A stretch of DNA of 64,000 nucleotides from Cryptomeria japonica (taxonomy: Eukaryota > Streptophyta > Pinopsida > Cupressales > Cupressaceae). A model generated the notes under the pieces. It was not told the origin of the DNA, did not search any database, and worked only from the letters and a program-made list of their open reading frames with translations. Location of the stretch: the NCBI RefSeq assembly GCF_030272615.1, contig NC_081406.1, forward strand, positions 470,570,400 through 470,634,399, written 5' to 3'. Positions 12,333-24,231 of the stretch are shown piece after piece. Made by a program: the position numbers and the translations under genes. Numbering within the stretch: the stretch's first letter is position 1; every line of letters starts with the position of its first letter.

Positions 12333-13877
12333 AAGAGCCTAATATCACCCATGAGGTGAAAATGATCACATGTAATAGGTTGATAGGTTTGTGAGTCAAT
12401 AAGACCCAAATTGATGTAAGACATTGTCATGGTTGCATTTTATAAGCCACCATGGACAAATGACCATGTGGGTCAGTAGGAGTTAAGGCATGAGTCAGGA
12501 AAATAAATATTGGTCTTAGAAACATCAGACCAAATCCTTGGAATAGGCCAAATACACCTTGGAGTCGCCAAATTTGAAAAGCGCAAGTTGACAACTTTTG
12601 TTGTCATTGCAAAATGTTGTAAAAAGGGGTAACTAATCCTCCAAAGGTTCCAAAGTTTGAAAAGTGGTTGGAAACTGTTAGGGAGGCTATATTGCACCCA
12701 CTTGGATTGACTCGAGGGTTGTTGTTGGTGTTGTTGAAGTTGATGAAATTGATGATATTTTGGAGTTTGGAGCAATATAATATATTTGGAGTTTCCTAAA
12801 ATTTTGCGTGTTTGTTATTCATTTATGACCGGTATAGATTGGTGGATGCCTGAAACTAATTGGATGAGTTAAGTAAGTCTCTTACCTTTCATTTGAATCA
12901 AGTTTGAGGTCTTGTAACAATCAGGTTGTAGAGATCCATCAAAATCTAACCGGACTGGTCACAAACCCTGCCGACACCTAGGGTTTCACCGTAAAGATGC
13001 CCTTAATATGATATTTTCACCAGAGGGCCAAACAACGTGTGGGAAAATGTTATAGTGGCCATTGTTTCATAATATTTTGGTGTTTTTTTGCAGGGAAGCT
13101 CCAAGCCTGGAGAGATTGAGTTGACCCTAGGCAAGCATCTCTATGTGACCGCCTAAACTTAAGAAGTGAAAATCACTTGCAATAGACAAAGAAGATGGGA
13201 TCAAGTCTTGAAACCTTGGATTTGGTGGTTTGACACCTTACCCCACCTTATAGAAGTATTGGTTCAGTTGAGGGACTAATAAAAGGGGTACTTGGTTTGT
13301 AAATTAGGCCTAATTGGCTTAATTAGGTCTAGAAGGACAATAAGGGTATAGACCTTTCAACTTGTGGTTAGGGTCTAGGCCTTTGGAGAATTGTGTAACT
13401 TGATAAAGGGTATCAAAATATTCCCTTATTTTTCTTGTCCTTTGGAATTTTGTTAAGTTGTGTTTGGAGAACTCAACAGGTAGGGCTCCTAGTTTGTCTG
13501 TAGGGCTACTAGTCTGTCGGTAGGGCTACTGGACGAATAGGACAGTTGTGAGACAAGTACCCCCTAACACATTTGATAGTTAGATATTATGGGAGTTTTG
13601 TGTTGGTTGGACCACCAATAGACAAAAATCCAATAGGTTTCCATCCCATTGGTACCGAAAGATTGTCTGCCTTTCACACAAGGGTAGAGTGTTTTCATCC
13701 TACCAGTACTGGAAGATACTAAACTGGTATGGACTCGGTCACCCAAATTGTTGTGTAAGTTGAGTACTTGGAAGGTGTGTTGTTTGACACCTTTAACAAA
13801 CAAAAGAACTTGAATTGGACATAGTAATTGTGGGTGAGAGAAGGTCATCACCTAGTTGGTTGCCTGGCTCTGCACCA
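12296..13877 (+). repeat. Gypsy-1 3' LTR
   Basis: This 1582-bp uninterrupted copy begins TGGTG and ends CACCA, followed by the target duplication AGAAG. It shows the arrangement that existed in the 5' LTR before its solo-LTR insertion. Confidence 0.92.
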
Positions 13878-13882
13878 AGAAG

Positions 13883-13965
13883 TGTGAAGGATGAAGCCAG
13901 AAAGAAATCGATTACGCTTGATGAGGAATTCTTCGATTATATATTCAAGTCTCCCAGTATTGATA
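13883..13965 (+). pseudogene. Unrecognised decayed ORF, fragment B
   Basis: These 83 bp of pre-existing DNA lie between Gypsy-1 and Copia-1. All 27 codons are open in the phase set by fragment A once Gypsy-1 is removed. The last five bases (TGATA) are the left target duplication of Copia-1. The composition is Lys/Asp/Phe-rich with no recognised motif. Confidence 0.5.
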
Positions 13966-15047
13966 TGTTGGTATCATGGATATGCTACATTAGTTTTGTC
14001 ATTAATGTCAACACTTATCAACACTTATCCTTTTGGAGATCTTTGGTTATGTTCACCGGCAAGACTCAGTAACTTATGCACAGTCACCGGTATCTTGTTC
14101 ACCGGTAGGTTATATTGTTCACTGGCACTGAGGATGACTTGTTATCATCTGGAAATCACTTGGTTATGTCAAAGACATGGTTTGGACACTTGGTTTTGGA
14201 GATTTGGTTATTGGTCTAATCACGTTGACATATTTGTTGTTTACCGACAAATGGGTCTAGGTTATGGACCGACAAGTGTTATCTATTCCAGATCAGTATG
14301 ACACGTTATGGAGATGGTTTAATCAATTAATATTGTTGTTGAGCTGACATGATGCATCACATCTTGACTTACTTGTAATAGATTTTATTATATTATTCTT
14401 AGTAAGTCGACCTACACATTTGGTCTTAGGTTTTGGTATATATGTAAGATCTCAATTGTGAGATTGAAATAGGAAAAAGAAAAAAGGTAATATAAGGTTG
14501 TGATACTCGGTATATGCGAATATAAGCAGAGCTACTCACACAGACATCATTTGAAGATTCAAGGAAGGTTTGAAGAAGACAAATAGAGCTTAACCGATAC
14601 TGAATCCAGCATTGGAGATGCTACTTTGAGCAGTACATTATCATTGGATTTAATCATCCAATTGTAGTCAGTGTGACTCTCATTTTATGATTGAGCAGTG
14701 AGCTTTAGGCAGCTGGCCTATCTGCATGTGCAGACCCAATTTGTATACACATACTATCTACAGTAGTATCATTCGATTGTGGGTAAGGTTTCCCATCGTG
14801 GTTTTTCTCCTTATAGGGTTTCCATGTACAAATCTCTGTGTTATGTGTTGTGGATATTGTTTCTCTTTCTGTTTCATGCATTAAGTTTCATTGGTACTAT
14901 TATTAACTATTAATCTGTTTACCGACATTAAGTTTGGTTTACCGGTATTAAGCATTAAGTTTGGTTAAAGTATATTTGGGTTGAAATTAATAGACAACTG
15001 ATTCACCCCACCCCCTCCCCCCTCTCAGTTGCCTCTGGGTCCTAACA
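13966..15047 (+). repeat. Copia-1 5' LTR
   Basis: This 1082-bp LTR starts TGTTGGTAT and ends CTAACA. A TATATAT box at about 14437-14443 is a plausible promoter. A C-rich run sits about 40 bp before the end, just ahead of the primer site. The 3' copy reassembled from three pieces is about 1.07 kb and starts CG instead of TG. Confidence 0.92.
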
Positions 15048-15049
15048 AT

Positions 15050-15061
15050 TGGTATCAGAGC
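15050..15061 (+). other. Copia-1 primer binding site (tRNA-iMet)
   Basis: TGGTATCAGAGC is an exact match to the plant initiator tRNA-Met primer site, two bases after the LTR. Confidence 0.92.
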
Positions 15062-15105
15062 ATAGTCCTCTTTTTTGCAGAAGTTTAACAACTTGAGGAG
15101 ATTCT

Positions 15106-16038
15106 ATGGCAACTAACTATTTCAGGAAGGACAGTCTGAAACTTGATGGAACCAACTATGGTATATGGAAGATCAGAATGGAGACTCATCTGAATTGCAT
15201 TGGAAGAGACATATGGGATGTTACACAAAATGGTTATGTTGGTCTTACACCGAATCAACCTAATCCACCTACATTGTGTAAGGATCGAGAGAATGATTGC
15301 AAAGCAAGAGAAGCACTTTTGAGCGCCTTGTCAGATCGGCAAATCATGGGATTATCAGACCGATCTACTGCTAAAGCTATTTGGGATAAATTGGAGACAT
15401 TGAATGAAGGTGATTCCACTGTCAAAATTGCAAAACTAGAATGCTTTCGAGTCAAGTATGAAAATTTGAAAATGGAAGAAGATGAAAGAATTTTTGCTTT
15501 TATGGAAAGAGTTAATGAAATTGTTTTGGGAATACAATGTTGTGGAGGTTCCTTGAGTGAAGATGAAATTGTTTCTAAGGTTTTAAGAGCATTTCCACCG
15601 ACATACAAAATGAAAGTAATCGCTATTAATGAGTTGAGAACCATGCCTAATACATCAGTGTCTAGAGATACCTTGGTTGGAAAACCTTCAACATTTGAGC
15701 TTGAGGTATTTGGTCTTGTTGCTACAACCAAGACAGATTTAGCTTTCAAAGCATCATCATTTGCACCATCTTCATCATCAGCTGATAAATCTGATTGGAA
15801 AGCACTTTATGCAAGAGAACTTGAAGACATCAAGAGAGAAAATGAAGATTTTGAAGAGATTGAAGCACTATATGCAAGGAAAATGGCTAAAGGTCCTATT
15901 AGAAGTAAGTATGAAGGTAAAGAACCTTTTAAATGTTTTAACTATAATAAAATTGGTCATATGGCATCTAGATGTCCGGATAGACATGCAAGATTAAGAG
16001 AAGAAGCTAAAAGAACATATAAGCCTAACCCTGAATAG
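15106..16038 (+). pseudogene. Copia-1 gag with CCHC zinc knuckle
   Basis: This is the capsid protein of a copia element, from the ATG at 15106. The N-terminus has the LDGTNYGIWKIRM motif typical of plant copia Gag. The middle shows the AIWDKLETL and LSEDEIVSKVLRAFPPTY segments of the UBN2/gag family. A knuckle near 15930-15975 reads C-x2-Y-x4-H-x4-C, with the second Cys replaced by Tyr. The frame ends at a TAG (16036-16038) that looks like a CAG-to-TAG change; gag and pol were originally one frame. Confidence 0.88.
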
Positions 16039-17508
16039 CAGAGATACTGATTCAAGAAAAATAGAGACAAATCTTCTTACTATGTTGATGAAGGAGTTAC
16101 TGATAATTCCGATGAAGAACCAGAAGACAATGGGACGGCTTTTGTTGCAATAACAGAAGATCAACCGACACCTATTGTTCCACCGGTAGAGAAGGCCCTG
16201 GCAGCTAAAGTTGAAGAAAAGGATGAATGGATTATAGATTCTGAATGTTCACATCATATGACTGGTGATAAAAGTAAATTCTTATCTTTTCAGGAATACA
16301 ATGGAGGTCTAGTAAGATTTGGAGATGACAAAGCTTGTTTGATCAGAGGAAAAGGAACTATATCTTTTGATGGTAAGCACAATACTAACAATGTTTATTA
16401 TGTTGAAGGTTTGAAGCACAATCTTTTGAGTGTTGGTCAATTAGTTGAAAAAGGATTTCAGTTACAATTCAAGAATGGTAAATGAAAAATCATGAATAGA
16501 ACTGGTTTGGAAATTGCAACCGGTAATCAGACTAGAGGTAATATCTTTCATTTGAATAACATTGAAAAGACATGCTTGATTGCACACATTGATGAAAGTT
16601 GGTTATGACACAAAAGACTCTGTCATGTAAATTTTGATTGCATTGTGAAGATTAGTTCATCTAAGGCAGTAAGGGATTTACCTAAGATTGTAAAACCTCA
16701 TAATCCGGTATGTAAGGAATGTCAAATGGGAAAGAAAGTTAGAACAAATTTTAAGAGTATTTATGATAAAACCAATGATGTTCTTGATTTAACTCATACT
16801 GACTTATGTGGTCCGGCAAGAACAAGAAGTCTACAGGGAGATAGATACTTAATGCTAATCATTGATGATTATTCTAGAATGTGTTGGGTTACTTTTCTCA
16901 GGGTGAAATCGTAAGCTTTTGAGAAATTCAAATTATTCAAGGCACTTGTAGAGAATGAAACCGACAAGAAAATCAAATGTTTAAGGTCATATCAAGGAGG
17001 TGAATTTACATCTAAGGAGTTCAATACATTTTGTGAAGTGAATGGAATAAGAAGACAACTATCAGTACCTCAGACACCTTAGCAAAATGAAGTTGTGGAA
17101 AGGAAGAATAGAACTATTCTGGATGCAGCTAGAAGCATGATATCAGAAGCAAATCTACCTCATGTGTATTGGAGAGAAGTAGTGAATACAAAGGTTTACA
17201 CTTTCAACAGAGTTCACATTAAAGGTGAAACTGGTAAGACACCCTATGAACTATGGTTTGGTAATATTCCTATTCTTAAGTACTTCAAAATATTTGGAAG
17301 CAAATGTTACATTAGGAGAGATGATTATATTGGTAAATTTGATCTTAGAAGTGATGAAGGAATATTTCTTGGGTATTCATCTAAAAGCAAAGCATATAGA
17401 TGTTTTAATAAGAGATTGCAAAAAATCATTGAGAGTGCAAATGTGAAGATTGATGAACATTTTAGAAGAAATTCAAGGTCTATGGATTCTAACCGGCAGT
17501 TGAGATAA
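16039..17508 (+). pseudogene. Copia-1 protease and integrase
   Basis: The same frame continues from gag. The protease motif normally reading DSGCSHHMTG here has Glu in place of Gly (about 16237-16266). The integrase zinc domain is HKRLCHVN...CKECQ (about 16610-16730). In the catalytic core THTDLCGP keeps the first Asp, but the second Asp in the normal RTDQGGEF motif is Tyr (about 16984-17006). VERKNRT keeps the Glu (about 17095-17115). Stops occur at 16483-16485, near 16606-16608, at 16912-16914 and near 17081-17083. A frame change near 17490 leads into the RT linker. Confidence 0.88.
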
Positions 17509-17525
17509 TCACAAATGAACCTATA

Positions 17526-17944
17526 TTGAATGCATCGATACAGAATGTTGAGCCAGTCACACCGACATCATCAGAGAATTCCACAATGACTGAAGAACAA
17601 CAACAAGTGAACACACCCAGGTATGTAAGATTGAATCACTCTGAAAGTCGGATAATTGGGAATAAGTATCAAGGAGTTATGACAAGAGGAAGACTGGAAA
17701 ATGAAGAGGTATATTTAATTTCTCAAATTGAACCAACATCTGTCATTGAGGCAAGTGAAGATAAGCATTGGATTAAGGCTATGGAAGATGAAGTGGAACA
17801 AATTGAAAAGAACAACACATGGACATTGGTTCCCCGACCTAAAAATAAAAATGTAATTGGAACTAAATGGGTATTCAAAAATAAACTTAATGAAGATGAT
17901 AAGGTAATCAGAAACAAAGAAAGACTAGTGTGTAAGGGATATTT
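17526..17944 (+). pseudogene. Copia-1 reverse transcriptase, N-terminal part
   Basis: This holds the copia RT start: the WIKAMEDEVEQIEKNNTW motif and VIGTKWVFKNKLNEDD (about 17768-17895), ending at CKGY. The frame is cut by Gypsy-2 at 17945. Removing Gypsy-2 plus one target copy joins CKGY in phase to the QKEGIDY motif at 25660, the normal copia sequence, confirming one original gene. Confidence 0.9.
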
Positions 17945-19382
17945 TGTCATGTCCCCTCTTTAGCTCTATCTAGCAGAGACATGTGAGTCAACTTATTATG
18001 GGGTCTTGTAGGCTGACAGTGGTGGATAGAGACTCGGTGAGGATATTCAGTGTTTGAGATTTGGTGTTTTGGCAGTACTAGACCAGTTTGGAGCAGTTCC
18101 TTAATTTTAGGAGGTAGTTCCTACATTTGTGGAGGCTATTCCTACTATTTAGGAGGTTATGACAATATCCAGGGTTGGGTTTCCATGAGACTATTCCTTG
18201 GTTTTAGTTTTAGAAGATTTGAGTATGTTTCCTAGTTTCTAGGAGTATCCCTAGATTTTAGGGATAAGATTGCCAGTGGATCCATGATTTCGGACTTCAG
18301 TCACAGACAGGTGGCAGGTTCCGCTTCAGGATTTTGGAGTCATTTGAGCCTTCTGTAGCTATTTGGGTTATATTTTTAATATATTTAAATATTTCCTAAG
18401 TTAGCATTTAATTAATTAAATAAGGCTATGTTTATAGCCATTTTGGAGTAATAAGGGGTTTTTGGCTTCATCTAGATGCATATGCCCATGTGTTATAGCT
18501 TGTTGGAAAGGTCTTGAACTTTTCTAAATGTTTCCCATTTGTCACGGACCCTTTTGATGAATGAAATTCTTTTATATTTAAAAAGTGGCATTTTCTCTAT
18601 ACTTGGCGACTAAAAATGAGAAATAAGACTTTATAAGCCCAAGCGCACTTTTCATACACTTTTAGGGTTCGAGCTTAAGGGGAGGAGTTATAAGGAGATG
18701 GTAACCTAATTATCATTCATCTTTTACACATTTCATCTTTGATTTGGAGAATTTTCTCTGGAGAGCGATTCAGCATTTGGGACGAAAACCCCAGGGTTTT
18801 GCCTTTCTGGGACGTAGCCCCCAGCATAGTGGTTATTTGGTTCTTGCATTTAGTTTTCAGTGCCTTAGAGTTGGTACGACATCTTTTCTGGAGGATTCAA
18901 TGGATAGAGTTAGGGTTCAGCGTGGAGATTGGGGTTTCCAACTTGGTGTCACCTAACAACCGTACGACCGTACTTTGCAGCCGTTTTTCTTCCCACGTGG
19001 AGCTATGTAAGAGCTTGGGCATTTGCCATAGCCTCCTTCTTGATTACAATATTCACTCTTCATCCAGGTTGGACTCATTGCTTATTGTAATCTTCCTGGA
19101 ATTGTTTGGAATCACTATCTAGATAATTATTTGATTTGAATAATCAGAAATTTGTTTGGTACGATTCTGATTTGGCTGTGTATGAACATTTATTTTCAGT
19201 ACTCTTTTCATGTACTTGTTCTTCAATTATTACTTACTGGAAAACTATCAAAACATAAAAAGAATTCAACCTTCTGCAACTTTTGTCTATTTTTGGAAGA
19301 TTATAGTAATAAACAGGAAATTCAATTAAAACAATTAAAAAACTACAGCAGATCGGCGAAGGGATCCATCAGGGATCTTTCA
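17945..19382 (+). repeat. Gypsy-2 5' LTR
   Basis: This 1438-bp LTR starts TGTCATGTC and ends TCTTTCA. It aligns end to end with 24224-25654 with scattered substitutions and a few small indels, such as the duplicated CCGTACGA near 18960-18970 that is missing from the 3' copy. Confidence 0.93.
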
Positions 19383-19383
19383 G

Positions 19384-19395
19384 TGGTATCAAAGC
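19384..19395 (+). other. Gypsy-2 primer binding site
   Basis: TGGTATCAAAGC follows the LTR after one base. It differs by one base from the common iMet site. Confidence 0.85.
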
Positions 19396-19528
19396 TATCT
19401 GCCTACCAGCCTGTGGGGCTAAGTTTTATTTTTCTTCTATGCTTTCGGGAAGAAGTGACTTATACAGATACTATACCCGCAAAAGGGCTCAGTACGAGCG
19501 TGAGAGTGGGAGAGAACAGGAACCTATC

Positions 19529-20640
19529 ATGGCAGATGAACAGGTGGGTGCCAGAGTAAATCAGGCTGAGGAAGACAGACAAGAGAGAGAGATGATGAGG
19601 ACTCTCATCACTACCCAGCCCAGGATTGTTTAGACCTTAGATAGGATACAGGTTACCCTAGAGTGGTTGGAAGTGGACAGACACAAAGGTAGACGGAGTA
19701 GATCAGTATCTGTGGCTGGAAGCCAACATAGTCAGGGATCTCATACATCAGCTAGGAGCTCTCATCATTCCCCTAGGCATGAGAGATATCATACACCAAT
19801 TAGGGATAAACCATTACTTCCTCGGTTTAGGTGAGCAACCGATACAGGTAGAGCCACCAGAGGTGGATTTTTTAGGATTCAGTTAGGGCGGCTACAACTG
19901 AGTGGAGAGCCCTACCCCCAGAGGTTAGGGATGTTTTTCCTTTTCCACAATATTGTGCACAACGTAGAGATACCGCCAGGTTCAGAGGAGACCGGGGCTA
20001 TAGGCCTTAGCAACAGAACTATGACCTCAGTAGAGCTACTGGGAAGATCACATTGGCTACATATGATGGGACTAGTGGTACGAGGGCACGAGCATGGGTG
20101 CACAAGCTGGATATATATCTACCACTAAGACCCATGCCTGAGATTGATGTTATTCAATTTGTTGTCTTACATTTAGATGGGGTTGCCTATTACTGGTGGC
20201 ACCACAGATTGGTCACCCAGGACCATGCCATGGTCCACTCCTATGCAGAGTTCACTGAGCGCCTCATTTCTAGGTTTGACCGTAAAGACACAGAGTTCTA
20301 TTACAGGGAGTTAGCACATCTAAGACAGATTGGGCATGCAAAGGCATATATTAAGGAGTTCCAATGTATTGTAGTTATGGTACCTGATATGCCCCAGAGG
20401 CGCAGTGTGATTCTATTCATTGAGGGACTACAGGATATGCTTAAGGGATGGGTACGTGCTTTCAAGCTGGCCACTCTTAAGGACGCCATAGATGTGACAT
20501 TGAGATTGGACACCACTCCTACTTCTTATTAGACAGATAAGAAGTCGTTCAAGGATTCACGACCCCCTCAGAAGGCCAATACCTCTCAGTTTAGAGATGG
20601 ACAGACAACTAGACCTCCCAGGATGGACTAGGAGACACAA
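19529..20640 (+). pseudogene. Gypsy-2 gag
   Basis: Gag capsid region starting at the ATG at 19529. The N-terminal part is acidic and Arg-rich. The retrotransposon gag core lies at about 20053-20520, with the ARAWVHKLDIYL, AYYWWHHRL and LISRFDRKD segments. A stop at 19631-19633 and a frame change between about 19830 and 19960 break the N-terminal third; the rest is in one frame with the protease. The stop at 20530-20532 before the knuckle looks like CAG-to-TAG. Confidence 0.87.
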
Positions 20641-20646
20641 AATGAT

Positions 20647-21213
20647 ATGAGAAAGAGGAAGCTATGCTTCTCGTGCAAAGAGCCTTGGGAGCCCGGGCAC
20701 CGTTGTATGGGCAAGGGCAAGGTTCATTCGATTGAGGTGACATCTGAGTTGGGAGATGAGGAGGTACCTGACACTGATCTTGAGGATTGTATAGAGGAGG
20801 TTGAACAGGGGCAACCACAGCTGGAGATAGACACCCTCGAGCCTTTGGTGTCGGCCAAAGTGACTATTGCTACCCTCTCCAGTTATCCCAGGTTTCACGC
20901 CTTTCAATTGAAAGGTACACTTAAGGGTCAGCGGGTTATGAGTTTGGTAGACACAGGCACCACGCACAATTTTATTGATCAGAAGTTAGTTGATAGGCAT
21001 GGGATACAGTTTGAGGAGTTTGGGGGGTTTGGAGTTAAGGTTGCAGATGGTGCAGTTTTGGGCTGTACTAAATGGATTCCACAGCCTAGTATCCAGATGG
21101 GGGATTATACTCTGACAAATGAATTTTATGTGCTTCCGTTGGAGGATTATGATGTGGTTTTGGGCATGTAGTGGTTACAGGGTATTGGGCGATACATTAT
21201 TGATCACCATCGT
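20647..21213 (+). pseudogene. Gypsy-2 zinc knuckle and aspartic protease
   Basis: A CCHC knuckle (C-F-S-C-x5-PGHRC, about 20668-20706) of the chromovirus type is followed by a linker and the protease, whose catalytic motif LVDTGTTHNFI (about 20944-20976) is intact. The flap and VVLGM motif come near 21154-21170. The TAG at 21169-21171 replaces the usual residue before WL and is probably CAG-to-TAG. Reading resumes in the same frame into the RT linker. Confidence 0.88.
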
Positions 21214-22790
21214 ATGCAGTTAGAGTTCCTTTCTGGAGGAAAGAAGACTATCTTGAGGGCAACTTCAGACGGTGAACCTAAAGAGGTGTCTTCTCACAGG
21301 ATGGAGACTATTATTAGACATAATGATGTGATTTGGGCTACACATTGTTTTGTGAAGTCCAAAATACCTACACCTCAGGATAGCAGGGCATTTCATGTTG
21401 ATATTCAGTCGGTGATGGACCATCATGAGAGAATCTTTGGTGACATACCTCCTGGCGTACCTCCAGATAGAGGGTTTGAGCATGGGATAGAGATAGAGGA
21501 TGGAGCTAAGCTAGTGATTACCACTCTGTATCATCATCCTAGAGCCTACAAAGATGAGATTGAGAAGACTATTCATGAGTTGTTGGACATGGGTTTCATT
21601 CGTCCAAGCTCTAGGCCCTTTGCTTCTTCTATAGTGCTTGTTAAGAAGAAGGATGGGACTCTGCGGATGTGTATAGATTACAAGGCCTTAAACAAGAAGA
21701 CAATCAAGAACAGATACCCTATTCCACGCATTGATGAGTTGTTGGATGAGCTTCATGGAGCTATTACTTCTCTAAGATTGATCTTCATTCAGGTTACCAT
21801 TAGATACGTGTATGAGCAGAGGATGTACACAAGATTGCCTTCCGTTGTCACTATGGGCACTATGAGTTCCTGGTAATGCCTTTTGGCCTCACCAATGCAC
21901 CGACCACCTTCCAGTCTTGTATGAACCATATCTTCAACAAGCAGTTGAGGAAGTCGGTTCTAGTGTTCTTTGATGACATTTTGATTTACAGTCGCACTTG
22001 GGAAGACCATCCCAGATATGTTGAGGAGGTACTTAGCATTATAGAGAGCCAATCTCTATTTGCTAAGTTGTGCAAATGTGAGTTTGGACTTAGAGAGGTC
22101 TTATATTTGGGTCATGTGATCAATGTTGATGGAGTGAAGGTGCATGAGGAGAAGATTCAAGCGATTTGGGATTGGCCCCACCCTTAGAACATTACTGAGC
22201 TACGTGGGTTCCTTAGTCTATGTGCTTATTATAGGAGATTTGTGAGGGGTTTCTCTTAGTTGGCAACACCCTTGACAGACCTCACAAAGAAAGGGGCATT
22301 CAGATGGACTGAATAGGCACAGGGGGTCTTTGACAGACTCAAGGAGGTTATGAGCACTTGCCCAGTTTTGGCACTCCCTGACTTCTCGCAGCCATTTGTT
22401 CTAGAGTGTGATGCTTCAGGTTTGGGCATAGGAGCGGTTTTGATGCAGAACAGACACCCCATTGCCTATGAGAGTAGGAAGTTGTGAGATAATGAGAGGT
22501 TGTACTCCACCTATGATAAGAAAATGTTGGTTATTATGCATGCCTTAGCCAAATTTAGACAGTATCTTGTTGGCAGCAAATTCGTGGTAAGAACAGACCA
22601 CAACAGTTTGAAATATTTCCTAGATCAGATAGAGCTCAATGATCGACATAAAAAATGGGTGAGCAAGATTCGGGCTTATGATTTTGATATCAAATTCATA
22701 AAGGGGAAGAATAATACTATGGCTGATGTACTTTCTAGAAAACCCTCACTTGCTGCCCTATGTTCATTGAGCGAGATTTCAGCAGATTAG
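21214..22790 (+). pseudogene. Gypsy-2 reverse transcriptase and RNase H
   Basis: RT motifs in order: HPRAYKDEIEKTIHELLDMGFIRPSSRPFASS region (about 21535-21630), LRMCIDYKALNKKTIKNRYP, a frameshift near 21765 just before the KIDLHSGYH motif, MPFGLTNAPTTF (21876-21911), and an intact FDDIL active site (about 21970-21985). RNase H has [13 protein letters not shown] (about 22405-22443) and TDHNSLKYFL (about 22597-22625). Stops near 21827, 21839, 22185, 22258, 22312, 22485 and 22788 mostly fit CAG-to-TAG or CGA-to-TGA. Confidence 0.92.
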
Positions 22791-24231
22791 AAGGCTCAAC
22801 TTTTAGTTGAGTATTCCAAAAATCAGCATGCTTGTGAGTTCATGGATGGATTGGTAGTGGATGATAGATACAGTGTGGTAGATGACGTTATCTACTACAA
22901 GGGCAGGGTTTATCTTGTTCTTGGTTCACAGTTGAAGGAACAAATTTTGCATGCTTTTCATGATACTCCCATAGCAGGACATCCAGGGTATGGTAAGACT
23001 TACAGAGCGGTCCAGGAGAGATTCTCATGGAAGGGTCTCAAAGATGACATTTTGCATCATGTCCGTGAGTGTATGACTTGTCAGCAAAACAAGTCAGAGC
23101 ATACCTACCCCGCTGGCTTGTTACAGCCCTTGCTTATACCGGAACAGAAGTGGACAGGGATTTCTATGGATTTCATTACAGGTCTTCTTCGGGTTCAGGG
23201 GAAAGGTTGTATCTATGTTGTAGTGGATAGATTAACAAAATATGCCCAATTCTTTCCCATTGCAGTTGATTTCTCAACATCTCAGGTGGCTAAGTTATTT
23301 TTTAGAGAGGTATTTAGACCCCATGGTCTTCGGAAGACCATAGTGAGTGACAGGGATAGTAGATTCATGAGTTCCTTTTGGTAGGAACTTTTCAGACTAG
23401 TAGGCACAGAGTTGACACCTAGTACTAGTTACCACCCTCAAATAGATGGACAGACCGAGATAGTCAATAATTGGATTGAGGGATATTTACGCAGCTACGT
23501 GTCGGGGCAGCAGAAGGCATGGGTACGCTGGTTGTATTTGGGTGAGTATTGTTACAATACTACGCACCACATGTCCATAGATATGACTCCTTTCAGAGCT
23601 CTTTATGGTTATGAGGCATTATCCTTTATTGATTTGGCTTTGAGTGACAGTAGAGTTCCTTTGGCTCAGGATTGATTACAAGAGAACCAGGACATCATGA
23701 GATCTCTTAGGGAGAACTTACATCATGCTCAGAATCAGCAAAAGATGTACACTAATCGGCATAGGACTGAGAGGGCATTTGAGGTGGGTGACATGGTTTT
23801 CCTACGCTTACAGCCATACCGACAGAGCACCCTTAAAGGGGGGGGAGCTAAGAAGCTCAAACCTCATTTTTATGGGTCGTATAGAGTTCTCAGGTGCGTT
23901 GGAGAGGTTGCTTATGAGGTTGAGTTACCACCTGGCAGTAAAATTCATAATGTGTTTCACGTATCATGCCTGAAAAAGGCCCTTGGACAGCATATTACAG
24001 TATCACCCGATTTGCCTCCCATGGATGAGGAAGGTAAATTGACTTTGGTTCCTAAGGAGATTCTTGAGGTGAGGGAACGATGACTGAGAAGCAGGGTGAT
24101 TCGGGAGTATTTGGTACATTGGAGAGATCTTCCCATAGAGGATGCCACTTGGGAGGGTGAGTCTATTTTGTAGCATCCAGCATTGTAGTTGCTTGTGGGC
24201 AAGCATCTCCCAGAGGGGAGGACTGTCATGT
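22791..24231 (+). pseudogene. Gypsy-2 integrase with C-terminal chromodomain
   Basis: The zinc domain H-x3-H...C-x2-C is intact (AGHPGYGKTY to CMTCQQNK, about 22975-23090). Catalytic residues are present: Asp in ISMDFITGL, Asp in VSDRDSRF, Glu in DGQTEIVN (about 23160-23466). The C-terminal barrel GSYRVLRCVGEVAYEVELP leads to FHVSCLKKALG and a chromodomain readable from LEVRER through the TWEGE motif (about 24064-24160). Stops at 23382-23384, 23673-23675, 24081-24083 and 24171-24173 inactivate it, all explicable by single C-to-T or G-to-A changes. This is the best-kept integrase of the two gypsy elements. Confidence 0.92.

Larger units (their letters stand above)
3790..13877 (+). mobile_element. 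Gypsy-1: chromodomain Ty3/gypsy LTR retrotransposon, inactive
   Basis: A complete element with LTRs at 3790-6672 and 12296-13877 is flanked by a perfect 5-bp target duplication AGAAG (3785-3789 and 13878-13882). LTR termini are TGGTG...CACCA. A tRNA-iMet-like primer site follows the 5' LTR and a purine tract precedes the 3' LTR. Internal order is gag, zinc knuckle, protease, reverse transcriptase, RNase H, integrase, chromodomain, which is typical of plant chromoviruses. It contains two later insertions: a solo LTR in its 5' LTR and an LTR-like insert between integrase and chromodomain. Stops, frameshifts and lost catalytic residues show it is dead. It interrupts the unrecognised ORF that starts at 3500. 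Confidence 0.93.

Noticed and set aside
15255-15749. Long minus-strand frame over Copia-1 gag
   Set aside because: Antisense shadow of gag; no splice pattern or domain, unlike the PMD gene.
18050-19122. Open frames in the Gypsy-2 LTRs, repeated at 24329-25406
   Set aside because: They occur in both LTR copies in non-coding LTR sequence with no motif and are not conserved in length.
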